In this document: positions 1 to 5,219 of the stretch, in pieces
Layout of the letters: the number at the start of each line of letters is the position of its first letter
Numbering within the stretch: position 1 is the first letter of the stretch
DNA from: Actinomycetota bacterium
GTDB lineage: Bacteria; Zhuqueibacterota; Zhuqueibacteria; Residuimicrobiales; Krinioviventaceae
Assembly: GCA_011682565.1 (NCBI GenBank)
Contig: JAACEJ010000308.1
Coordinates: forward strand, 1-5,219
Reading direction: 5' to 3'
Length of the DNA stretch: 5,219 nt
Notes under the pieces: model-generated
Database searches by the model: none
What the model was told of the DNA's origin: nothing
What the model saw: the letters and a program-made list of their open reading frames with translations, nothing else
Translations under genes and position numbers: made by a program

Positions 1-1
1 T

Positions 2-55
2 GTGGAACACAATTCCGGCAAGAGCGTTTATTATAAAATTGCAGCATTTATTTAA
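2..55 (+). CDS. Probable C-terminal tail of an upstream gene (partial at 5' side)
   Basis: The frame starting at base 2 is open from the window edge to a TAA at 53-55 and gives 17 residues, ending YYKIAAFI. Of the three forward frames this looks the most like coding sequence: its codons are mixed and often end in C or G, unlike the A/T-rich spacer that follows. The frame starting at base 1 stops at 34-36. The frame starting at base 3 stays open to 164 but becomes very AT-rich. Seventeen residues are too few to name a family. The alternating pattern near the end could be a beta strand, but that is only an impression. If the fragment is real, the upstream gene lies on the same strand, about 105 bases before the next large gene. 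Confidence 0.4.
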   Translation: MEHNSGKSVYYKIAAFI

Positions 56-62
56 GGAATAC

Positions 63-164
63 ATGTCAAAAACAAAAGTGTTAAAACTTTACTTGATTTT
101 TAATACTATATTTACTATGGTTCTGAATTGCATATTTTTAACTTTATCCTGGAGATTATTATGA
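63..164 (+). CDS. Possible small hydrophobic ORF (33 aa) overlapping the next start codon
   Basis: An ATG at 63 opens a 33-codon frame ending in TGA at 162-164. That stop overlaps the ATG of the large downstream gene in an ATGA arrangement typical of translational coupling. AAGGAA at 54-59 lies just before the ATG and could act as a ribosome site, though its spacing is short. The peptide starts with a basic segment (Lys3, Lys5, Lys8), followed by a mostly hydrophobic stretch at about residues 9-28, compatible with one membrane helix, and ends WRLL. Against it: the codons are as AT-rich as non-coding spacer, a hydrophobic peptide is what random AT-rich DNA tends to encode, and no family is recognised. 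It could equally be untranslated leader. Confidence 0.22.
   Translation: MSKTKVLKLYLIFNTIFTMVLNCIFLTLSWRLL
93..121 (+). promoter_or_regulatory. Weak candidate sigma70-type promoter
   Basis: TTGATT at 93-98 matches four of six bases of the -35 consensus. TATGGT at 116-121, after a 17-base spacer, matches four of six of the -10 consensus. Alternative -10-like hexamers (TACTAT at 104-109 and 113-118) lie in the same AT-rich stretch. This is the only sizeable non-coding gap before the large genes, so a promoter here is plausible. In AT-rich DNA, matches of this quality are expected by chance. Use of this promoter would exclude translation of the small ORF starting at 63. Confidence 0.2.
150..154 (+). 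promoter_or_regulatory. Ribosome binding site fixing the start of the peptidase-propeller-barrel gene
   Basis: TGGAG at 150-154 sits six bases before the ATG at 161, an ideal distance. It decides against the in-frame TTG at 128. Starting there would add 11 residues ahead of a signal peptide that already begins properly with Met-Arg-Lys at 161. Confidence 0.8.
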
Positions 165-3100
165 GAAAGACGGTTTTTTTAATTTTTCTTGTCATGGTTG
201 TTTTTTTTGAAACTTCTTCCTCACGCGCTCAATTTTTTGGCAAGAATAAAGTCCAATATTCCAATTTTAAATGGCAGTATTTGCAATCGGAACATTTTGA
301 TATATATTTTACCAAAGGTGGAAAAGGTCTCGCATCATTTGTGGCAAAAATTGGAGAAGACAGTTATCAGTCATTGCGCAAAGATTTTCGATACGATCTC
401 GAAGAGCGAATTAAAATCATCGTTTACAACAGTCACAATGATTTCGGGCAGACGAATGTCGATCTTAGTCCTCCGGAAGAATCCGTTGGCGGCTTTACTG
501 AATTTTTTAAAAACAGGGTTGTTATTCCGTATGAAGGAGAATGGGAGAAATTTCGTCACGTTATTCACCATGAATTAACACACGCGGTGATGATGCAAAT
601 GGTCTATGGCGCCGGACCGCAATCGATTATTCGTGGATTAACTCAGATTCAGTTGCCGCTCTGGTTTGTCGAAGGACTGGCGGAATATGAGAGCCTAGGC
701 TGGAATATCGAAAGCGATATGTTTATGCGTGATGCAACACTGAACGGTTATTTGCCTCCGATTCCTTTTTTGGGCGGGTTTTTGGCTTACAAAGGCGGGC
801 AGTCTGTTTTGTATTATATAGCCGAACGATACGGTGATGAAAAGATTGGCGAGTTATTAGGCAAAACAAAAATCAATAAAAGCCTGGACAGAGGGTTAAA
901 AAAGGCTATTGGGATTGATACGGAAGAACTGACGACGCGCTGGCATCGATATCTCAAACGTAAATATTGGCCGGATATTGCTGATCGCAAAGAGCCGGAA
1001 GAAATTGCCAAACGACTGACGGATCACAGGAAGGACAAAAGTTTCATCAATACAAGCCCGGCCATGAGTAACAAGGGCGACAAAATCGCTTTTCTCTCCG
1101 ACAAGGAAGATTATTTTGACATTTATCTTGCCAGCGCTATCGACGGCCGTATTCTTAAAAAGCTGGTTCATGGACAGCGTGCCGGAAATTTGGAAGAACT
1201 CCACTGGTTGCGGGGGCCGGGAATTAGCTGGAGTCCGGACGACAAACACATCGTTTTTTCCGCAAAAAGCGGGGGCAAAGATGTTTTGCATATTGTAAAT
1301 ACGAAATCCGGGAAATTTGAGGAAAGCATCAGCCTCGACCTGGACGGCGTTTACAATCCCACATGGAATCCGAATGGTGATGAGATTGCCTTTACCGGGC
1401 TGAAGAATGGTCAGAGTGATCTTTTTTCGTATAACAGGAAAACGAAACAACTGCGCAAGATCACCAACGATCTTTTTAGCGATGTAGAGCCCCGATGGTC
1501 TCCGGATGGCAGCAAGCTCGTTTTTTCCAGTGACCGCGGACCCTACACAAATAGTATCCCGGCAAACTTTCAGCCGATCGATGTGGATATGAAAAATTAT
1601 GACATTTATGAGATCAATAGCGACGGAACGGAACTGAAAAGAATAACGGGTTCTAAATATCTCGAGCGAACTCCAATTTATTCCCCGGACGGAAAGACGA
1701 TTGCTTTTATGAGCAATCGCTCAGGGATCAGCAACATTTATCTCAGAAATCTTGAAACAGGCAAGGAGTGGCCAATCACTAATGTCCTCACCGGAGCATT
1801 TCAGCCAACCTGGGGTGGAAACGCCAATCGAATGGCTTTTGCATCATTCTACTATGCCGGTTATGATATTTATTTGATGAAGAATCCGTTGGAAATTAAA
1901 CCGGACGAAATTACAGTGCAAGAAACACAATTTGTCAAAAGCCGGAAAGAACCAGAATATGCAGGTAAAGAATTGGTGGCTGACGAATCAGGTGATCAGG
2001 AAAATCAGACGTTGGACAACGAAACAAAGAAATATCGTAATTTTATTTTTGACGAATCATTTGCCGACGGCAGAATAAAAAAAGCGAACGAGAAAAATCC
2101 CTTTCTGGATTCGACCGACTATGTTTTGCCGACAGGGGAATACAAAGTTCACAAATATAAAGTAAAATTTTCGCCTGACCTCGTTTATGGAACTGTGGGC
2201 TATAATCAATTTTTCGGCACCCAGGGGTACACGACAATTATGCTGTCCGATGTTCTCGGCGACCAGCGACTGAATATCGGTCTGAATCTTTTCGGGGACT
2301 TTAGAAACGCCGACTATTCCCTGACCTATTTATACCTGCCGCATCGTCTTGACTTTGGTGCAACCGGATATCACAATGCTTATTATTTTTACTCTTCTGC
2401 CGGCTGGGTACGCGATCGCAACTATGGCGTTTCCATGTTTCTCAGCAACCCGTTTAACCGCTATCAGAGAATCAGTTATGGCTTGTCCCTGATGGGCATT
2501 AGTCGATCCTATCTGGAAATTTCAGACGATCTGGTTGATTTGTTGGTCAAATATGATATCGTTTCACCCCGTAATCTTTTTTTCCTGTTGAATAATTTAA
2601 CCTATTCAAAGGACACAACAGTATGGGGATACACCGGGCCCGTCAACGGCGGCCGTTCGTCGATCGGCATCTCAGCCACTCCGGCCATTGGTAAAGACGG
2701 TATTAGTTTCACAACATTTCGCGGTGATTACAGGCGTTATTTTCGCATTAAAAAAGAATATGTCTTTGCAGTGCGCGGTGCAGGTGGTGCCAGCTTTGGC
2801 ACGCATCCGGCAAAGTTTTTTCTCGGTGGTGAGTCTAATTGGATCAATTATGGCTACAGAGGAAATATACGTGCCGACCGCGTAGAAGACATTTACTTTG
2901 CCTCATTTGAAATGCCGCTTCGCGGGGCTGCTTATTACGAACTTGTGGGAACGAGATATCTGATGACCAATATAGAATTCAGGTTTCCTCTCGTGCGTCA
3001 ACTCAGCCTGGGATTTCCGCTTCCTATTCAGTTGTGGAATGTGGGCGGCGCAATGTTCATGGACATGGCTATGGCCTGGGACAGAACTGGAGATAAATCT

Positions 3101-3286
3101 TTAAAACCTTTTGTAAAAAGAAATGCGGTCTCTTTTCGTACGCAAGATATTTTTGCCAGCATCGGTTTTGGGGCGCGGGTTAATTTAGGCTTTTTCTTAC
3201 TGCGAATGGACCTTGCATGGAAAACTGATTTTTATAAAACGGAAAAATCGCCCGCAGTATTATGGTCGTTGGGCGCGGACTTTTAA
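161..3286 (+). CDS. Secreted zinc metallopeptidase / TolB-like propeller / Omp85-like outer-membrane barrel fusion protein
   Basis: This gene encodes 1041 residues. Residues 1-23 form a signal peptide: Arg2-Lys3, a Leu/Phe/Val core, then a Ser-Arg-Ala site before Gln24. Residues about 35-285 resemble an MA-clan (gluzincin) peptidase: HELTH at 137-141 gives zinc ligands His137 and His141 and catalytic Glu138, and EGLAEY at 171-176 supplies the probable third ligand, Glu171. Residues about 298-575 hold six PD40/TolB-type blades with SPDG-like turns (WSPDD, WNPNG, WSPDG, YSPDG); blade 4 carries an insertion at about 461-478, and the last blade has lost the SPDG turn. A charged linker spans about 576-660. 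The remaining 381 residues look like a beta-barrel: a GG at 889-890 followed by YRG at 899-901, recalling the loop-6 RG motif of Omp85 proteins, and a terminal Phe. No POTRA domain is visible. The likely location is the outer membrane, with the peptidase and propeller in the periplasm or exported; substrate unknown. Such proteins are often labelled TolB or surface antigen D15 from one domain only. Domain calls are firm for peptidase and propeller, less so for the barrel family. Confidence 0.9.
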   Translation: MRKTVFLIFLVMVVFFETSSSRAQFFGKNKVQYSNFKWQYLQSEHFDIYFTKGGKGLASFVAKIGEDSYQSLRKDFRYDLEERIKIIVYNSHNDFGQTNVDLSPPEESVGGFTEFFKNRVVIPYEGEWEKFRHVIHHELTHAVMMQMVYGAGPQSIIRGLTQIQLPLWFVEGLAEYESLGWNIESDMFMRDATLNGYLPPIPFLGGFLAYKGGQSVLYYIAERYGDEKIGELLGKTKINKSLDRGLKKAIGIDTEELTTRWHRYLKRKYWPDIADRKEPEEIAKRLTDHRKDKSFINTSPAMSNKGDKIAFLSDKEDYFDIYLASAIDGRILKKLVHGQRAGNLEELHWLRGPGISWSPDDKHIVFSAKSGGKDVLHIVNTKSGKFEESISLDLDGVYNPTWNPNGDEIAFTGLKNGQSDLFSYNRKTKQLRKITNDLFSDVEPRWSPDGSKLVFSSDRGPYTNSIPANFQPIDVDMKNYDIYEINSDGTELKRITGSKYLERTPIYSPDGKTIAFMSNRSGISNIYLRNLETGKEWPITNVLTGAFQPTWGGNANRMAFASFYYAGYDIYLMKNPLEIKPDEITVQETQFVKSRKEPEYAGKELVADESGDQENQTLDNETKKYRNFIFDESFADGRIKKANEKNPFLDSTDYVLPTGEYKVHKYKVKFSPDLVYGTVGYNQFFGTQGYTTIMLSDVLGDQRLNIGLNLFGDFRNADYSLTYLYLPHRLDFGATGYHNAYYFYSSAGWVRDRNYGVSMFLSNPFNRYQRISYGLSLMGISRSYLEISDDLVDLLVKYDIVSPRNLFFLLNNLTYSKDTTVWGYTGPVNGGRSSIGISATPAIGKDGISFTTFRGDYRRYFRIKKEYVFAVRGAGGASFGTHPAKFFLGGESNWINYGYRGNIRADRVEDIYFASFEMPLRGAAYYELVGTRYLMTNIEFRFPLVRQLSLGFPLPIQLWNVGGAMFMDMAMAWDRTGDKSLKPFVKRNAVSFRTQDIFASIGFGARVNLGFFLLRMDLAWKTDFYKTEKSPAVLWSLGADF

Positions 3287-3291
3287 TTCGT

Positions 3292-3296
3292 GAGGA
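3292..3296 (+). promoter_or_regulatory. Ribosome binding site supporting a TTG start
   Basis: GAGGA at 3292-3296 lies in the 14-base gap between the two large genes, four bases before the TTG at 3301. The in-frame ATG at 3262 lies inside the preceding gene and lacks a well-placed purine-rich site. TTG is therefore preferred as the start. The short gap also suits translation by ribosomes that have just finished the upstream gene. Confidence 0.7.
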
Positions 3297-3300
3297 AAGC

Positions 3301-5145
3301 TTGAACAGAACACCATTTTTAAAAAAACTGCAAGACTCGATCGTTGTCTGTGATGGCGCCATGGGCACAATGCTTTATGCTCATGGCGTTTTTATTAATC
3401 GTTGTTTCGATGAACTTAACATTTCCAGTCCCGAGACTGTGATGGATGTGCATCGGGAATATGCGGCAGCAGGTGCGGAGATACTTGAAACGAACACTTT
3501 TGGTGCCAATTACTACAAGCTCAAACCTCACGGACTGGAAGATAAAATTCACTTGATCAACAAACGGGGTGCTGAAAATGCCCGGAAAGCCGGAGGCGAC
3601 GATATCTATATTGCCGGCTCTATCGGCCCCCTGGGTGTGCAGTTGGCGCCATTGGGCAAAGTGACCAGGGAAGATGCAAAACAGGCATTCAGGGATCAAG
3701 CTGAGGGATTGATCGATGGCGGCGTCGATCTGTTCATCCTGGAAACTTTTCTGGATGTTAATCAAACTCTTGCTGCCATTGAAGCCATTAAAGAGTTATG
3801 CGACATGCCTGTCGTATCGCAAATAACGTTTGATAAAGACGGCACAACACCTTTTGGACTGAGTGTGGAAACGGTCGTACAAAAGCTGACAGATATCCGG
3901 GCCGATATTATTGGTACGAATTGCTCTGTCGGCCCGCAGCCCATGCTCGATGTTATTGAAAGAATATCAAAAGCCGGGGCCAGGTTTATCTCGGCTCAAC
4001 CCAACGCCGGTAATCCGCGGGTTGTGGAGGGGCGCTATCTGTACATGTCCACGCCGGAATACCATGCCGAATTTGCGCGACGGTTCATTACCGTCGGAGC
4101 AAATATTGTCGGCGGCTGCTGTGGAACGACACCTGCACACATCAAGGCTATCGTTAATGCTGTACGGGCCATGCAGCCTCACAAAACCGCTGTTAGCATA
4201 TCTCTGAAGCCAAAAAAAGAAGTAGAGGTCGATGTCATTCCGCTTGAGGAAAAATCGGCATTGGCTGCGCGGATGCAAAGGAAATTTGTCACCTCCGTTG
4301 AAGTTGTTTCGCCGCGTGGAATCAATCCGCAGGCTGTTTTGTCAGGTGTCAGAAAACTTGTTGGTTTTGGTGTCGATGCCATCAACATACCGGATGGTCC
4401 GCGCGCTTCGGCGCGAATGTCGCCGATGGCCCTGGCGCAGCTCATCGAACGTTCCATACCTGTGGAAACGATTTTGCATTATTGCTGCCGGGATCGTAAT
4501 ATTTTAGGAATGCAGTCCGATCTTCTCGGCGCTTATACGTTGGGACTTCGCAACATTCTGGCCATTACCGGAGACCCGCCTAAACTGGGTGATTATCCCG
4601 ATGCAACGGCAGTGTTTGATGTGGATGCTATTGGCCTGACGCGCATTATCAACAGCCTGAATCATGGTTACGATATCGCCGGTAATCCCATCGGTTCGCC
4701 GACAGGATGGCATATCGGTGTCGGCGCCAATCCCGGTGCTGTGGATATCGGACTCGAAATAGATCGTTTGCATCAAAAAGTTGAGGCCGGCGCGGAATAC
4801 ATTTTAACCCAGCCGATTTTTGATATTGATCAACTGCAACATTTTTTCCAAAAAATAGAAAGCATAAAAATTCCAGTCATGGCCGGCATTATGCCTTTGA
4901 TGAGTTTCAGGACTATCGAGTTCCTCAATAATGAAGTGCCCGGCGTTACTGTGCCACAATCCATCGCCAGGCAGATGCAAACGGCAAAAGACAAAGAAGA
5001 TGCAAAAAAACTCGGCATTCAAATTGCGCAGGAAGCAATTTTAAAAATAAAATCCATGGAAAAAGTTCGCGGCGTTTATTTGATGCCTCCATTTAATAAA
5101 GATAAATATGAAATAGCAATTCAGGTTCTGGAAGTTTTACACTAG
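3301..5145 (+). CDS. yitJ: Bifunctional homocysteine S-methyltransferase / 5,10-methylenetetrahydrofolate reductase (YitJ-type)
   Basis: This is a cytosolic two-domain enzyme of methionine and one-carbon metabolism, 614 residues from the TTG start, close to the roughly 610 usual for YitJ-type fusions. Residues about 1-290 are a homocysteine S-methyltransferase barrel: DGAMGT begins at Asp18, ETNTFGAN at Glu63, and the zinc ligands are Cys208 (GTNCSVGP) and Cys273-Cys274 (GGCCGTTP). All three cysteines are present. After a linker of about 35 residues, residues about 328-614 are a FAD-dependent MetF-like reductase: Glu334 in SVEVVSP, Asp425 in ITGDPP and Gln504 in TQPIFD match the positions of E. 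coli MetF Glu28, Asp120 and Gln183. The MetH pterin-binding, cobalamin-binding and reactivation domains are absent, so the methyl donor cannot be read from the sequence. The 14-base gap leaves no room for a SAM riboswitch, unlike B. subtilis yitJ. Starting at the ATG at 3262 would add 13 residues with no family resemblance. The family is certain; the yitJ symbol is by resemblance. Confidence 0.95.
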   Translation: MNRTPFLKKLQDSIVVCDGAMGTMLYAHGVFINRCFDELNISSPETVMDVHREYAAAGAEILETNTFGANYYKLKPHGLEDKIHLINKRGAENARKAGGDDIYIAGSIGPLGVQLAPLGKVTREDAKQAFRDQAEGLIDGGVDLFILETFLDVNQTLAAIEAIKELCDMPVVSQITFDKDGTTPFGLSVETVVQKLTDIRADIIGTNCSVGPQPMLDVIERISKAGARFISAQPNAGNPRVVEGRYLYMSTPEYHAEFARRFITVGANIVGGCCGTTPAHIKAIVNAVRAMQPHKTAVSISLKPKKEVEVDVIPLEEKSALAARMQRKFVTSVEVVSPRGINPQAVLSGVRKLVGFGVDAINIPDGPRASARMSPMALAQLIERSIPVETILHYCCRDRNILGMQSDLLGAYTLGLRNILAITGDPPKLGDYPDATAVFDVDAIGLTRIINSLNHGYDIAGNPIGSPTGWHIGVGANPGAVDIGLEIDRLHQKVEAGAEYILTQPIFDIDQLQHFFQKIESIKIPVMAGIMPLMSFRTIEFLNNEVPGVTVPQSIARQMQTAKDKEDAKKLGIQIAQEAILKIKSMEKVRGVYLMPPFNKDKYEIAIQVLEVLH

Positions 5146-5175
5146 ACGATATTTTTTCGGGAGATAAATAGCAGG

Positions 5176-5219
5176 ATGAACAAGATAAATATTTCTCTGA
5201 TTATACTGTTTCTTTTTTT
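5176..5219 (+). CDS. Start of a further gene with a signal-sequence-like N-terminus (partial at 3' side)
   Basis: An ATG at 5176 opens a frame that runs off the window after 14 complete codons. It reads MNKINISLIILFLF: one lysine near the start, then an unbroken hydrophobic run, as in a signal peptide or membrane anchor. GGGAG at 5159-5163 lies 12 bases upstream, somewhat far, and AGG directly abuts the ATG, so the ribosome site is not ideal. The gene begins 30 bases after the stop of the methyltransferase/reductase gene with no hairpin between them, which suggests the same transcript. The product is probably exported. Its function cannot be judged from this fragment. Confidence 0.6.
   Translation, partial: MNKINISLIILFLF

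Noticed and set aside
128..160. TTG at 128 as the start of the large first gene
   Set aside because: ATG at 161 has TGGAG at ideal spacing and gives a regular signal peptide; the extra 11 residues would distort it.
189..578. 129-residue plus-strand frame overlapping the peptidase domain
   Set aside because: It is out of frame with the gene carrying signal peptide and HELTH motif, and its product shows no domain pattern.
896..1450. 184-residue open frame on the minus strand
   Set aside because: It lies wholly inside the propeller coding region, has no recognisable motif or upstream ribosome site, and is best explained as a shadow of the plus-strand gene.
161..3286. Annotation of the first gene as TolB
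   Set aside because: Only the propeller resembles TolB. The peptidase domain and C-terminal barrel are foreign to TolB, the length is more than twice that of TolB, and no tol-pal genes adjoin.
3262..3300. ATG at 3262 as the start of the methyltransferase/reductase gene
   Set aside because: It would overlap the preceding gene by 25 bases, lacks a well-placed ribosome site and adds 13 residues unlike the family. TTG at 3301 has GAGGA just upstream and gives the usual N-terminus.
3319..3765. 148-residue open frame on the minus strand
   Set aside because: It is antisense to the conserved methyltransferase domain, whose motifs fully account for the sequence; no family features are seen in the antisense product.
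4402..4415. Intrinsic terminator at the GC hairpin
   Set aside because: No U-tract follows the stem and it lies in the middle of an intact coding region.
5146..5175. Terminator after the methyltransferase/reductase gene
   Set aside because: There is a run of T at 5152-5157 but no inverted repeat before it, so nothing supports a terminator here.
1..5219. Defence system, mobile element, CRISPR array or RNA gene
   Set aside because: No transposase, integrase, direct-repeat array, tRNA-like fold, rRNA segment or known defence domain is visible on either strand.

Overview
The window comes from a bacterial chromosome and holds two complete, large plus-strand genes, with fragments of two more genes at its edges. 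The organism is very probably diderm, because the first gene encodes a secreted outer-membrane beta-barrel protein ending in phenylalanine. Coding DNA is of moderate GC content and the intergenic DNA is clearly AT-rich. Both large genes have clear Shine-Dalgarno sequences, which argues against a typical member of Bacteroidetes, where such sites are rare. The protein architecture recalls environmental lineages of the wider FCB group (Calditrichaeota, Ignavibacteria, KSB1 or Zixibacteria-like). That placement is inference from remembered family resemblance, not from a search.

Layout: bases 2-55 look like the last codons of an upstream gene. Bases 56-160 are an AT-rich spacer with a weak possible promoter and a possible 33-residue hydrophobic small ORF whose stop overlaps the next start (ATGA). 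Bases 161-3286 encode a 1041-residue protein with four parts: a signal peptide, a zinc metallopeptidase domain (HELTH plus EGLAEY), a six-bladed TolB/PD40-type beta-propeller, and a C-terminal barrel resembling Omp85/D15 surface antigens. After a 14-base gap, bases 3301-5145 encode a 614-residue bifunctional homocysteine S-methyltransferase / methylenetetrahydrofolate reductase of the YitJ type, starting at TTG. A third gene, apparently beginning with a signal sequence, starts at 5176 and runs off the window.

The tight spacing and the lack of any terminator-like hairpin between genes suggest one transcript. No functional link between the surface protein and the methionine/folate enzyme is evident, so the operon may simply be shared housekeeping. 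No RNA gene, CRISPR array, mobile element or riboswitch is visible. The most notable item is the peptidase-propeller-barrel fusion. It is probably a recurring but uncharacterised family rather than something unique to this window.
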